A DNA stretch of 64,000 nucleotides from Flavobacterium lacisediminis. Lineage in GTDB: Bacteria > Bacteroidota > Bacteroidia > Flavobacteriales > Flavobacteriaceae. Positions 7,065 to 16,527 of this stretch are shown piece after piece (position 1 is the first letter of the stretch; every line of letters begins with the position of its first letter). The notes under the pieces were generated by a model. That model saw nothing but the letters and a program-made list of their open reading frames with translations, did not search any database and was not told where the DNA came from. The position numbers and the translations under genes were made by a program. The stretch is taken from the NCBI RefSeq assembly GCF_025909975.1, contig NZ_JAPCIO010000004.1, positions 1-64,000 of the forward strand. Reading direction: 5' to 3'.

Positions 7065-8414
7065 ATGTTTAAAAAAATATTAATTGCCAATAGAGGTGAA
7101 ATTGCACTACGTGTAATTAGAACTTGTAGAGAAATGGGCATCAAAACGGTTGCTGTATATTCAACTGTTGATGCTGAAAGTTTACACGTAAAGTTTGCTG
7201 ATGAAGCGGTTTGTATAGGACCTGCACCAAGTAAAGATTCTTACTTAAAAATGTCAAACATTATAGCAGCAGCCGAAATTACAAACGCAGACGCTATTCA
7301 CCCAGGATACGGATTCTTATCTGAAAATTCTAAATTTTCTAAAATTTGTCAAGAGCACGGCATCAAGTTTATTGGAGCTTCTCCAGAAATGATTGACCGT
7401 ATGGGAGACAAAGCATCAGCAAAATCAACTATGATTGAAGCGGGTGTGCCATGTGTGCCAGGTTCAGTTGGAATTTTAGATTCATATGAAGAAGCTGAAA
7501 AATTAGCGGATGAATTTGGCTACCCGGTAATGCTTAAAGCAACTGCTGGTGGTGGTGGAAAAGGAATGCGTGCCGTTTGGAAAAAAGAAGATTTATTAAA
7601 AGCGTGGGAAGGTGCTCGTCAAGAGTCGGCTGCTGCTTTTGGTAATGATGGCATGTACTTAGAAAAATTAATCGAGGAACCTCGCCATATCGAAATTCAA
7701 GTTGTAGGTGATTCTTACGGAAAAGCTTGTCACTTATCAGAAAGAGATTGTTCTGTACAACGTCGTCACCAAAAATTGACTGAGGAAACTCCGTCACCTT
7801 TTATGACTGACGAATTACGTGAAGCAATGGGTAATGCAGCGGTTAAAGCAGCCGAATTCATTAAGTACGAAGGAGCAGGAACGGTTGAATTCTTGGTTGA
7901 CAAACACAGAAATTTCTACTTCATGGAAATGAATACGCGTATCCAAGTAGAACACCCTATTACTGAACAAGTAATTGATTACGATTTAATTCGTGAGCAA
8001 ATTATGGTAGCAGCTGGAATTCCAATTTCAGGAAAAAACTACTATCCACAATTACACTCTATTGAATGTCGTATTAACGCTGAAGATCCTTATAACGACT
8101 TCCGCCCTTCTCCAGGTAAAATTACAGTTTTACACGCGCCAGGAGGACACGGAGTACGTTTAGATACGCACGTTTATGCTGGATATACAATTCCACCAAA
8201 TTATGACTCTATGATTGCTAAGTTGATTACAACTGCTCAATCAAGAGAAGAGGCTATCAATAAAATGAAGCGTGCTTTAGATGAGTTCGTAATCGAAGGA
8301 ATCAAAACCACTATTCCATTCCACAGACAATTAATGGACGAACCAGATTATGTGGCTGGAAATTACACTACAAAATTCATGGAATCTTTTGTAATGAAAG
8401 ACCCTCAAGAATAA
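7065..8414 (+). CDS. accC: Acetyl-CoA carboxylase biotin carboxylase subunit
   Basis: A 449-residue ATP-grasp enzyme that carboxylates the biotin on AccB with bicarbonate and ATP. It starts [17 protein letters not shown], has the glycine-rich ATP loop G-G-G-G-K-G-M-R (about residues 164-171), E-R-D-C-S-V-Q-R-R and the active-site stretch [10 protein letters not shown]. Length is typical of the stand-alone subunit, with no fused BCCP domain. It is the last gene before a strong bidirectional terminator. Confidence 0.97.
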   Translation: MFKKILIANRGEIALRVIRTCREMGIKTVAVYSTVDAESLHVKFADEAVCIGPAPSKDSYLKMSNIIAAAEITNADAIHPGYGFLSENSKFSKICQEHGIKFIGASPEMIDRMGDKASAKSTMIEAGVPCVPGSVGILDSYEEAEKLADEFGYPVMLKATAGGGGKGMRAVWKKEDLLKAWEGARQESAAAFGNDGMYLEKLIEEPRHIEIQVVGDSYGKACHLSERDCSVQRRHQKLTEETPSPFMTDELREAMGNAAVKAAEFIKYEGAGTVEFLVDKHRNFYFMEMNTRIQVEHPITEQVIDYDLIREQIMVAAGIPISGKNYYPQLHSIECRINAEDPYNDFRPSPGKITVLHAPGGHGVRLDTHVYAGYTIPPNYDSMIAKLITTAQSREEAINKMKRALDEFVIEGIKTTIPFHRQLMDEPDYVAGNYTTKFMESFVMKDPQE

Positions 8415-8420
8415 TAACTA

Positions 8421-8451
8421 AAAAAGCGATTTCAATTTGAAATCGCTTTTT
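8421..8451. terminator. Bidirectional terminator after accC
   Basis: AAAAAGCGATTTCAA (8421-8435) pairs with TTGAAATCGCTTTTT (8437-8451). It ends accC on the plus strand and directly abuts the stop of the minus-strand gene at 8453. Confidence 0.88.
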
Positions 8452-8452
8452 T

Positions 8453-8968
8453 TTATCCTAAACTTTTAATTAATTCTTCAATTTCTAATTTCTGATTTTC
8501 ATATTTCACTCGCAACGGATTGGCTTCTTTTTCCGAACGATTGTAATAAATCATAGCTTTTTCTGCAAAAAATTTCTGATGATGCACTGAAGCCTTCGGA
8601 ATCAAAGGAAACTCTTTGTGAAACAACATTTCGTAATACGCTTGCCATTCGCGTTCGTTTTTGTCTTGCATGGCAACTCCTGGTGCTTTTTGTTTTACGT
8701 GCATCATTTCATGAGCCAATAAATTCAACATCAAAACCAACGGAAATTCAAATGTATTTTCAGGAATACGTATGATTTGTTTGCCTCCAATTTCACCTTC
8801 GGCAGTCATTAAAATAAAATCGGGTTTTGCGGCTTCTCTAAATTCAAAACCTGTAAAATTGGGATGTTCTAATTCATATACTTTTAAAAGCCATAGCGCT
8901 GCCTCTTTCGTTAAGCCATGCTTATGAAAGGTTTTGATGGTGAGTTCTATGTTTTCAAAGGATATCAT
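8453..8968 (-). CDS. Uncharacterised HExxH-containing protein
   Basis: A 171-residue cytosolic protein with no signal peptide. The stretch L-N-L-L-A-H-E-M-M-H-V-K-Q-K holds a zincin-type HExxH helix, followed about 20 residues later by E-R-E-W-Q-A-Y-Y, which could supply a downstream glutamate ligand. The pattern recalls small Wss/SprT-like or M48-like zincins, but I cannot place it in a named family. The ATG at 8968 is preferred over a TTG 12 bases upstream. It lies downstream of the S9 peptidase gene, separated by a low-complexity inverted repeat. Confidence 0.65.
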   Translation of the reverse strand: MISFENIELTIKTFHKHGLTKEAALWLLKVYELEHPNFTGFEFREAAKPDFILMTAEGEIGGKQIIRIPENTFEFPLVLMLNLLAHEMMHVKQKAPGVAMQDKNEREWQAYYEMLFHKEFPLIPKASVHHQKFFAEKAMIYYNRSEKEANPLRVKYENQKLEIEELIKSLG

Positions 8969-8987
8969 TTTCAAGGTCAAAAATCAA

Positions 8988-9038
8988 ATTCAAGAACAAG
9001 AACAATTTGAAAATTGAACTTGCTCTTGCTCTTGAACT
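8988..9038. repeat. Low-complexity imperfect inverted repeat
   Basis: CAAGAACAAGAACAA on the left and TTGCTCTTGCTCTTG on the right pair with two C/A mismatches in opposite arms, around an AT-rich centre. It could form a weak hairpin downstream of the S9 peptidase gene, but no T-tract follows. It also matches the word-repeat style of other intergenic patches here. Confidence 0.5.
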
Positions 9039-9039
9039 A

Positions 9040-10944
9040 TTAAAGTGTTTCTTTCAACCAACCAAAAAATTCTTTTTGCCAAACCAATGCATTTTGTGGT
9101 TTTAACACCCAATGGTTTTCATCTGGAAACAACAAGAATTTACTTTTAATTCCTTTTAATTGTGCCGCTTGAAAGGCTTCTTGTCCTTGTCCAATTGGCA
9201 CACGGTAATCTTTTCCGCCTTGAATAATTAAAATCGGAGTATTCCAGTTGTTGATTAACTTAATTGGATTGAATTCGTTATACGTTTTTTGCGCTTTTGC
9301 ATTGTCTTTTTCCCAATAAGCGCCACCAGAATCCCAATTCGTAAAGAAAACTTCTTCTGTAGTTCCGTACATACTTTCTGTGTTGAAAATACCACAGTGC
9401 GAAATGAATGTTTTGAAACGATTTTTGTGAATTCCAGCTAATTGAAATACGGAATAACCTCCGTAACTCGCACCAACAGCACCTAAACGCGTTTTATCTA
9501 CGTACGATTCTTTTGCTACATCGTCAATAGCTGCTAAATAATCATCCATAACTTGTCCGCCCCAATCTCCTGAAATTTGTTCGTTCCAAGCGGTTCCGTG
9601 TCCTGGCATTCCTCTACGATTTGGCGCAACAATTACATAGCCTTGAGAAGCCATTAATTGAAAATTCCAACGGAAAGAATACGATTGTGTCAATGCACTT
9701 TGTGGTCCACCTTGGCAGTATAAAAGCGCTGGATATTTTTTAGTTTTATCGAAATTTGGAGGTAAAATTACCCAAACCAACATTTTTTTACCATCAGTAG
9801 TCGTAACCCAACGTTTTTCTGTTTTACAAGCAGTGATTTTAGCATAAGCTTCATCATTAACTTTAGTAATTTGTTTCCAAGTTTTCTTAGCTAAATCATA
9901 CGAATATACTTCAGGAGCATGGTTCATATCATTTCGAGTTACTAAAACCGAAGTTCCTGAAAAACCAACAATCGCATTCACATCAAAATCACCATCGGTT
10001 AATTGAGTTACTCGAACCGCAATTTTTGTTAAACCAGGAAAATTGACTTCAAAAAGTTGTTTCGTTCCTTTGATTGGTGCAATGAAATATACTTTTTTTC
10101 CATCTTTACTCCAAGTGAAACTATCTACGGTTCCGTCCCAACCTGCTGTCAAATTAATATCTAAACCTTTATGACGCACGATAATATCGTTTTTATCCGC
10201 TTCAAAACCATCGCGTTTCATTTGTAACCAAGACAAATCTCCTTTTGGTGAAAAAATTGGATGAGTATCGTAACCTAAATTACTTTCAGTAAGGTTTTTT
10301 GTGGTTTTGGTTGCTAAATCGTATTCGTATAAATCGGTGTTGGTGCTGGTTGCATAAGCAGTTCCGGCTTTCTTTTTGCATACGTAAATGATTTTTGTTC
10401 CATCAGGTGACCAAATGTAGTCTTCATCACCGCCAAATGGTTTTTGGGGCGCATCAAATGGTTCGTTTGGCATAATATCAATTCCAACGGCATCTTTTTT
10501 ATTTTCCGAATAGAAAACGTGGTTGTGCGTTCCATCATTCCAAGTGTCCCAATGACGGTAATCTAATCCCGTATACACTTGAGCTGTGGTTTTTGATAAT
10601 TCTGGATAAAGGTCTTTTCCTAATAACTTCTCTACTTTTACTTCTTTCGAAAATAAAAGGTTTTTTCCATCAGGAGAAACGTTTTTATCAGCTAATAATG
10701 ATTTATAATCTTCCACCAAAGTAGCAGTTCCACCTTGAACAGGGATAGTATAATATTTTGAATTGATTTTATTTTCTTCCACAGAAGGCGTTCCCACTTT
10801 GAAAACCAATAGTTTTCCATCTTTTGAAATTCCTAAAGGAGTAACTCTACCTAATTGCCATAAGGTTTCGGGCGTCATTACGTTTTGTGCGGTTGCAGCA
10901 GTTATACTCATAATACAAGTAATTAGTAAAGCTAATTTTTTCAT
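9040..10944 (-). CDS. S9 family (prolyl oligopeptidase-type) peptidase
   Basis: A 634-residue secreted serine peptidase. The signal peptide is M-K-K-L-A-L-L-I-T-C-I-M ending near A-T-A-Q. A beta-propeller of WD40-like PD40 repeats fills about residues 30-380, and the alpha/beta-hydrolase domain holds the nucleophile S493 in G-A-S-Y-G-G-Y, an Asp in G-G-K-D-Y-R-V-P and a His in D-E-N-H-W-V-L. The family releases N-terminal dipeptides or acyl residues from peptides, so the likely site is the periplasm. The ATG at 10944 is chosen because the longer frame lacks a signal sequence at its start and its start sits close to the -7 element at 10973-10980. Confidence 0.92.
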   Translation of the reverse strand: MKKLALLITCIMSITAATAQNVMTPETLWQLGRVTPLGISKDGKLLVFKVGTPSVEENKINSKYYTIPVQGGTATLVEDYKSLLADKNVSPDGKNLLFSKEVKVEKLLGKDLYPELSKTTAQVYTGLDYRHWDTWNDGTHNHVFYSENKKDAVGIDIMPNEPFDAPQKPFGGDEDYIWSPDGTKIIYVCKKKAGTAYATSTNTDLYEYDLATKTTKNLTESNLGYDTHPIFSPKGDLSWLQMKRDGFEADKNDIIVRHKGLDINLTAGWDGTVDSFTWSKDGKKVYFIAPIKGTKQLFEVNFPGLTKIAVRVTQLTDGDFDVNAIVGFSGTSVLVTRNDMNHAPEVYSYDLAKKTWKQITKVNDEAYAKITACKTEKRWVTTTDGKKMLVWVILPPNFDKTKKYPALLYCQGGPQSALTQSYSFRWNFQLMASQGYVIVAPNRRGMPGHGTAWNEQISGDWGGQVMDDYLAAIDDVAKESYVDKTRLGAVGASYGGYSVFQLAGIHKNRFKTFISHCGIFNTESMYGTTEEVFFTNWDSGGAYWEKDNAKAQKTYNEFNPIKLINNWNTPILIIQGGKDYRVPIGQGQEAFQAAQLKGIKSKFLLFPDENHWVLKPQNALVWQKEFFGWLKETL

Positions 10945-10972
10945 GGTTGTAAATATTAATGGCATAAAAATA

Positions 10973-10980
10973 CAAAAATA
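10973..10980 (-). promoter_or_regulatory. -7 promoter element for the S9 peptidase gene
   Basis: On the minus strand this reads TATTTTTG (TAnnTTTG), 28 bases before the ATG at 10944. Confidence 0.55.
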
Positions 10981-10989
10981 TAGCCATAA

Positions 10990-11018
10990 AAAAACCGCTC
11001 AGTAATTGAGCGGTTTTT
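10990..11018 (-). terminator. Terminator after the reprolysin-like protease gene
   Basis: AAAAACCGCTCA pairs with TGAGCGGTTTTT around a short loop (GTAAT). On the minus strand the stem is followed by a T-run, ending the gene that stops at 11038. Confidence 0.85.
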
Positions 11019-11037
11019 AGTTTTCCTTTTATTGAAA

Positions 11038-14000
11038 TTATTGTTTGATAAAACGTTTCATGTTAGTTCCGTTTGCAGTAGTAACTTCAATGATGTAAGT
11101 TCCTGTTGCTAAGTGGCCAACACTAATCGTGTTATTTTCAACTTTTCCATTACCTAAATCTTGACCCACAGCGCTGAAAATTCTGTAAGAAGCTTCACCG
11201 TCAAAGTCAGAAATGTTTAATACATCTCCTTTAACAGGATTTGGATATAAACTGAAAGTTAGAGGAGTAGTTTCAACTTCTCTAGCAGTTGAAGTTACAT
11301 TAATTGTATAATCCTCTACTTGTCCGTAAGAGAAAGCTTCACAAGATGTTGGTACACCATTGTATTTCATAGAAACTCTCATTCTTTTAGCTCCTACGGT
11401 TGTAGTTGCGGGAATTGTGAAACTTCCGCTAACTGGAGTTACTGTTGTTGCAGTTCTAGTGAATACAGTTTCACCAGCATCAATAAAATCACCATCGTTG
11501 TTATAGTCGATAAATACAGCATAACCTTCGCTATACACAGTGCTAGTCCAAGATGGAGTAATAGTAATAGTGTTAGTTGTACCTCTTACAATATTTGTTG
11601 AAATAGATGTAAAGTTTTCGTAACCAGCATTTCCAGTTGAAGCATTGTTAATTGTTCCAAATTGAACTCTTCCGATTCTTTCGTCAGCCGTACTATTTCC
11701 TTGTGAAGCACAATAAGTAACAGTAGTAGCTGCTAAAGTTGTTACGTTAACTGTATTACTTACTGCCGATAAATTTCCAGCTGCATCTCTTGCTCTAACT
11801 GTGAATGAATAAGCTGTTGAAGCTGTTAATCCAGTTGCAGTGTATGTTGTTCCAGTTACAGTTGTAACTAAAGTTGTTCCTCTGTAAACATTGTATCCTG
11901 TTACACCTACGTTGTCAGTTGAAGCTGTCCAAGACAAGTTGGTACTTGTTTGAGTAGTTCCAGAAGCAGATAATGTTGGAGTTGATGGTACAGTTGTATC
12001 TGTAGTTGTTGCAGCTAAAGTTGTTACATTAACTGTGTTACTTGTAACTGATAAATTTCCAGCAGCATCTCTTGCTCTTACTGTAAATGAATAAGCAGTT
12101 GAGGCAGTTAATCCAGTTGCAGTGTAAGTTGTTCCAGTGACTGTTGTAAGTAAAGTTGTTCCTCTGTAAACATTGTAGCCTGTTACACCTACGTTGTCAG
12201 TTGAAGCAGTCCAAGATAAGTTTGTGCTTGTTTGAGTAGTTCCAGAAGCAGATAATGTTGGAGTTGATGGAACAGTTGTGTCAGTAGTAGTTCCAGCTGT
12301 AATTGTAAAATTCGTATTAGAAACATCAAAGAAAATATGATTAGTTCCTTTAATCATGATTCTGTTTTGAGTTCCTGGTGTATTTGGAATTGTTACTGCT
12401 TGAGTTCCGTCATTTGGAGTTGCAGCTAATAAAGTTGACCAAGTTGATCCACCATTAGTAGAAATTAAAATATCCACGTTAGCACAGTTAACTCCGTTTG
12501 CAGTTGTTCCTGCAACGTTCCATGTAATAGTTTGAGATGAACCACCTGCATAAGAAACAGCAGTGTTTGGAGCTGTAACTACAAAAGGTCCTGCAGTTGC
12601 ATTAACAGTGATTTTCATGTCGTCACTATTGTTTGCAGATCCGCCAGCTCTGTTGTCTCTAACTGTAAATCTGAAATTCAAAGTTCTTGCTACAGATGGT
12701 AAAGCTTCTACTACAATTTCTGAACCAGATGTAGTAGTAGCACCTGTTAAAACCGATTGCATTCTTGGGAAATATCTTGAAGTTGAAGTTGAAGGGCTAT
12801 ACGATCTGAAAGTTGGTCCAGATGTTTTAGTTGCACTTGCAGCAGAACTTGCTCCTGTTTGCGTAGAAGAAGCATTGTCGAATTGTTCCCAAATGTAAGT
12901 TAATGCATCTCCATTAGCATCAGTTCCAGAACCTGTTAGCATGAATGGAGTGCTTTTTGGAATAGTAAAATCTAATCCAGCATTTGCTGTAGGAACTGAA
13001 TTTCCTGTTGCTGTAATGGTTGGACAAGTTTTAGCTTTAATGTTATTTGTAACTTGTTGGATACTGATAGCATGAAAATAAGGATCAGAATTCAATTGAA
13101 CGTCTTGACTAGTAATTCCAGCATATCCCATAATAGTTGAACCAGAACCTGGCTCCATGTTAGCACCAGTACCTTCATTGTTCATTGAGAAAGTGTGGTT
13201 AGCTCCAAATTGGTGTCCTAATTCGTGTGCTACATAATCAATATCAAATGCATCTCCTGAAGGAACGCCATTTGCTGGAGAAGTATAACCACTTCCTTTT
13301 CCTAATGGAACTGTTGAAGTTGGATTCACACAAACACATCCAATACAACCTGCATTTCCACCACCACCTGAAGCACCAAATAAGTGTCCAACGTCGTAGT
13401 TTGCATTTCCAATAGTATTAGTTAAAGTAGTTTGTAATTGTTGGTTCCAGTTCGACATTGAACTTGAGGCAGAATAAGGATCAGTAGAAGCACTTGTGTA
13501 AATAACTAAATCAGTATTAGAAATCAATACCATTCTTACATTGAAGTCTTTCTCAAAAACACCATTAACACGCGTCATTGTATTGTTGATAGCTGCTAAT
13601 GCTTGCGCTTTTGTGCCTCCAAAATAAGCAGTGTATTCGCCGGTAACCGACATTGCTAAACGGAAAGTTCTTAAACTTCCGTCATCTGCATTTGGTCTTA
13701 AATTACTACCATCTGTTGGTGTTATTCTGTCTAAAACCGAACATTCGAATTTGGTGAAAGCGGTTCTTTTGTCTGCTTTAGTGTAAACTGTATATGTTTG
13801 CAAATCTTGAGAATATGGTTCTACAAATACAGCAGGTTTTCCTGGGTTTAAAACCATAGATTTAAATCCTAGAGGAGAAGTGCTAATATAAGCGCTTGCC
13901 GTTGGATTGTCTATCCCAATTCCAATATATGATTTAATTTCTGGATATCTTGCTGCTAATTCAGGATCCATATTGGAATTTTCATAAATTTTGAAATTTT

Positions 14001-14256
14001 CCATTGTTCCGTCCGGATTAGGTAATGCAAGGATTACGTTTGAATTTTGTTTTGAAAAACGTTCAGGAGCGTTTCTTAAAAAATTAGTTGCTGCTGAAAC
14101 ATCTAAATCTAAAAGTTGTTTTTCTGGAAGTTCTAATTTACTTTCCAAAGCGACTTTACTTTTGCTTTGAGCTGTTTTCCAAAACGTTCCTTTGTCTTGA
14201 GCTTGAAGGAAACTCGAAGTTGCTAATAAAGCAATAAAGAGAAATTTTTGTTTCAT
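11038..14256 (-). CDS. T9SS-exported reprolysin-like (M12B-type) zinc metalloprotease
   Basis: A 1072-residue secreted protease. The signal peptide M-K-Q-K-F-L-F-I-A-L-L-A ends at L-Q-A-Q. After a propeptide-like region the catalytic domain carries the metzincin motif H-E-L-G-H-Q-F-G-A-N-H (residues 344-354) and a Met-turn M-G-Y-A-G. A cell-surface beta-sandwich region, two almost identical FN3 domains of 94 residues, a GEVED domain and a type A T9SS sorting domain (S-L-Y-P-N-P-V-K-G to the end) follow. The longer frame adds 17 residues, but the -7 element at 14286-14293 lies inside it, so 14256 is the start. Substrates are unknown. Confidence 0.93.
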   Translation of the reverse strand: MKQKFLFIALLATSSFLQAQDKGTFWKTAQSKSKVALESKLELPEKQLLDLDVSAATNFLRNAPERFSKQNSNVILALPNPDGTMENFKIYENSNMDPELAARYPEIKSYIGIGIDNPTASAYISTSPLGFKSMVLNPGKPAVFVEPYSQDLQTYTVYTKADKRTAFTKFECSVLDRITPTDGSNLRPNADDGSLRTFRLAMSVTGEYTAYFGGTKAQALAAINNTMTRVNGVFEKDFNVRMVLISNTDLVIYTSASTDPYSASSSMSNWNQQLQTTLTNTIGNANYDVGHLFGASGGGGNAGCIGCVCVNPTSTVPLGKGSGYTSPANGVPSGDAFDIDYVAHELGHQFGANHTFSMNNEGTGANMEPGSGSTIMGYAGITSQDVQLNSDPYFHAISIQQVTNNIKAKTCPTITATGNSVPTANAGLDFTIPKSTPFMLTGSGTDANGDALTYIWEQFDNASSTQTGASSAASATKTSGPTFRSYSPSTSTSRYFPRMQSVLTGATTTSGSEIVVEALPSVARTLNFRFTVRDNRAGGSANNSDDMKITVNATAGPFVVTAPNTAVSYAGGSSQTITWNVAGTTANGVNCANVDILISTNGGSTWSTLLAATPNDGTQAVTIPNTPGTQNRIMIKGTNHIFFDVSNTNFTITAGTTTDTTVPSTPTLSASGTTQTSTNLSWTASTDNVGVTGYNVYRGTTLLTTVTGTTYTATGLTASTAYSFTVRARDAAGNLSVTSNTVNVTTLAATTTDTTVPSTPTLSASGTTQTSTNLSWTASTDNVGVTGYNVYRGTTLVTTVTGTTYTATGLTASTAYSFTVRARDAAGNLSAVSNTVNVTTLAATTVTYCASQGNSTADERIGRVQFGTINNASTGNAGYENFTSISTNIVRGTTNTITITPSWTSTVYSEGYAVFIDYNNDGDFIDAGETVFTRTATTVTPVSGSFTIPATTTVGAKRMRVSMKYNGVPTSCEAFSYGQVEDYTINVTSTAREVETTPLTFSLYPNPVKGDVLNISDFDGEASYRIFSAVGQDLGNGKVENNTISVGHLATGTYIIEVTTANGTNMKRFIKQ
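11732..12295 (-). repeat. Two tandem 282-base FN3 repeats
   Basis: Positions 11732-12013 and 12014-12295 are near-identical direct copies with a few scattered differences, each coding for one 94-residue FN3 domain (T-V-P-S-T-P-T-L-S-A-S-G start). The period is an exact multiple of three, so the frame is kept. Confidence 0.92.
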
Positions 14257-14285
14257 AATTTTTAGTTGGGGGTTTTTAGTTGAAG

Positions 14286-14293
14286 CAAATATA
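14286..14293 (-). promoter_or_regulatory. -7 promoter element for the metalloprotease gene
   Basis: On the minus strand it reads TATATTTG, 29 bases before the ATG at 14256. The 14294-14527 interval is otherwise very AT-rich with no further feature recognised. Confidence 0.6.
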
Positions 14294-14527
14294 TTTAAGT
14301 TTTTCATTATTGCAATATTAAATATTAAAAAAATTACAATAAAAAATGTAGTATTATTAAATTAATGAGTAAATAGTTGAACATATGTTAAATTATCGTT
14401 TAAAAAAACCAATAAATTAATATACAATCAATTTGCTGTTTGATGATTATAATGAGAATATTTCTACTATCATTTTATGATTAAAAAAAATATCCCTATT
14501 TTCACAATCTTAAAAGCAAAATTGATA

Positions 14528-15790
14528 ATGAAAAAATTAGCACTACACTGGCAAATATTACTTGGAATGGTTTTCGGAGTTTTATTCGCTTTTATATTGA
14601 TTCAATTTACTTGGGGAAAAGAAGTTATTGTTGATTGGGTAAAACCATTCGGAACCATTTTTATTAATTTATTAAAATTGATTGCTGTTCCCTTGATTTT
14701 AGCTTCATTAATTAAAGGAATTTCCGACTTAAAAGATATTTCGAAATTATCTAAAATGGGCGGAAGAACCATTGGTTTATATATTTTAACAACGGTTTTA
14801 GCAGTTTCAATTGGTTTGGTAATCGTAAACATCATCAAGCCGGGAAGTTATATTTCGGAACAAACACGAACAGAATTAGTTGCAAGTTATACAGCTGATG
14901 CCAATTCAAAAATTGAAGCAGCAAACAAACAAAGTGAAGTTGGACCATTGCAATCATTAATTGACATTGTTCCTGATAATATTATTAAAGCTTCTGCGGA
15001 TAATGGAAATATGTTGCAAGTGATTTTCTTTGCTGTTATTTTTGGAATTGCAATGATTTTACTTCCTGAAGATAAATCAAAACCCGTTAAGGACTTTTTT
15101 GATAGTTTTAATGAAATTATCTTAAAAATGATTGATTTAATCATGTTGTTTTCTCCGTTTGGAGTTTTCGCTTTATTAGCAGCCATTGTTGCCGAATCAC
15201 CGAGTTTGGATTTGTTCAAAGCACTTGGAATGTATGGTTTAACAGTTATTATAGGTCTAATTTTAGTAATGTGTATTTACTTAGTTCTAGTAAAAGTGTT
15301 TGCTAAAAAAAGTCCAAGATTCTTTATCAACGGAATTTCGCCAGCACAATTATTAGCTTTTTCTACTAGTTCAAGTGCGGCGACTTTGCCAGTTACAATG
15401 GAAAGAACGGTTGATAATTTAGGTGTTGATGATGAAGTTGCAAGTTTTGTCTTACCAATTGGTGCTACCATTAATATGGATGGAACCAGTTTGTATCAAG
15501 CTGTTGCAGCTGTTTTTATTGCGCAATCTTTTGGTATGGATTTATCTTTAGCTACTCAATTAGGAATTATTGTTACAGCAACTTTAGCTTCTATTGGAAG
15601 TGCTGCTGTTCCTGGTGCTGGAATGGTAATGTTGGTTATTGTATTAGCGCAAGCTGGAATTCCTGAAGCGGGTCTAGCCCTAATTTTCGCTATCGACCGA
15701 CCTTTAGATATGTGTAGAACTACAGTAAATGTTACAGGTGACGCAGCGGTTTCCATGATTGTAGCAAAATCTGTAAATAAATTGGCATAG
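14528..15790 (+). CDS. Dicarboxylate/amino-acid:cation symporter (DAACS family)
   Basis: A 420-residue inner-membrane transporter of the GltP/DctA fold, taking up glutamate, aspartate or C4-dicarboxylates with Na+ or H+. Family motifs are the serine-rich hairpin F-S-T-S-S-S-A-A-T-L-P, N-M-D-G-T-S-L-Y-Q in TM7 and the substrate-binding R-P-L-D-M-C-R-T-T-V-N-V-T-G-D in TM8. The ATG at 14528 is preferred to one 51 bases upstream, which adds a non-conserved stretch. DedA follows after 2 bases, so the two genes are co-expressed. The aspartate after R-P-L resembles glutamate/aspartate carriers, but the substrate is not certain. Confidence 0.92.
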   Translation: MKKLALHWQILLGMVFGVLFAFILIQFTWGKEVIVDWVKPFGTIFINLLKLIAVPLILASLIKGISDLKDISKLSKMGGRTIGLYILTTVLAVSIGLVIVNIIKPGSYISEQTRTELVASYTADANSKIEAANKQSEVGPLQSLIDIVPDNIIKASADNGNMLQVIFFAVIFGIAMILLPEDKSKPVKDFFDSFNEIILKMIDLIMLFSPFGVFALLAAIVAESPSLDLFKALGMYGLTVIIGLILVMCIYLVLVKVFAKKSPRFFINGISPAQLLAFSTSSSAATLPVTMERTVDNLGVDDEVASFVLPIGATINMDGTSLYQAVAAVFIAQSFGMDLSLATQLGIIVTATLASIGSAAVPGAGMVMLVIVLAQAGIPEAGLALIFAIDRPLDMCRTTVNVTGDAAVSMIVAKSVNKLA

Positions 15791-15792
15791 CT

Positions 15793-16494
15793 ATGAACGA
15801 TTTTCACTGGACCAAGCTTTTTAATCCCGAATTCTATATTACAATGGAGGTTGGAGGAATTCCTATCGGAATTTACATGGTATTGTTTATCGTTTTTGCA
15901 GAAACAGGTTTATTCGCTGGATTCTTTCTTCCAGGTGATAGTTTGTTGTTTCTTTCGGGAATTTATAGTCGTGAATTAGTTGAAACATTTTTCATGATTC
16001 CAAGCGATTTGTCTAATGTTACCATATTGGCTTTATTAATAGCTACAGCTGCAACTTTAGGAAATGTTTTCGGTTATTGGTTTGGAGCTACAAGCGGACA
16101 GTTTTTATACAATAAACAAGATAGTTTCTTTTTTAAGAAAAAATATTTATATGAATCTCAAGCTTTTTTCGAAAAACACGGTGGAAAAGCTATCATTTTT
16201 GCCCGTTTCTTACCTATTGTTAGAACATTCGTACCCATTATAGCAGGAATTGTGCGTATGGAAAAAAGCAAATTCATGTTTTATAATGTGTTGAGTTCGC
16301 TATTATGGTCATTTCTTTTGGTTTTTGCAGGACATTATTTATATGGATTCTTTAATGATGAATTTGGCATCGATTTAAAAAAGCATATTGAAACAATTAT
16401 CCTGATTTTAATCGCCGTAACTTCATTTCCTTTGATAATGAAAGCAATTAAAGCGAGAAGAATGACTACGAATACTTCTGAAGAAGACAATTAA
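15793..16494 (+). CDS. DedA family membrane protein
   Basis: A 233-residue inner-membrane protein of the DedA/VTT (SNARE-associated) family. Some members act as flippases for undecaprenyl phosphate or phospholipids. The two re-entrant segments are clear: F-A-E-T-G-L-F-A-G-F-F-L-P-G-D-S-L-L and A-R-F-L-P-I-V-R-T-F-V-P-I-I-A-G, with the conserved Arg and Pro residues. C-terminal hydrophobic helices and a charged tail follow. It starts 2 bases after the symporter stop. Confidence 0.9.
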   Translation: MNDFHWTKLFNPEFYITMEVGGIPIGIYMVLFIVFAETGLFAGFFLPGDSLLFLSGIYSRELVETFFMIPSDLSNVTILALLIATAATLGNVFGYWFGATSGQFLYNKQDSFFFKKKYLYESQAFFEKHGGKAIIFARFLPIVRTFVPIIAGIVRMEKSKFMFYNVLSSLLWSFLLVFAGHYLYGFFNDEFGIDLKKHIETIILILIAVTSFPLIMKAIKARRMTTNTSEEDN

Positions 16495-16527
16495 TTTTAT
16501 TTGTTTCACAATTAACAGGTATTAATT

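Noticed and set aside
12563..12898. 111-codon plus-strand ORF
   Set aside because: Antisense shadow of the T9SS metalloprotease gene, produced by its Thr/Ser-rich codons.
14294..14527. Replication-origin-like AT-rich stretch
   Set aside because: No DnaA-box cluster and no dnaA/dnaN genes in the window.
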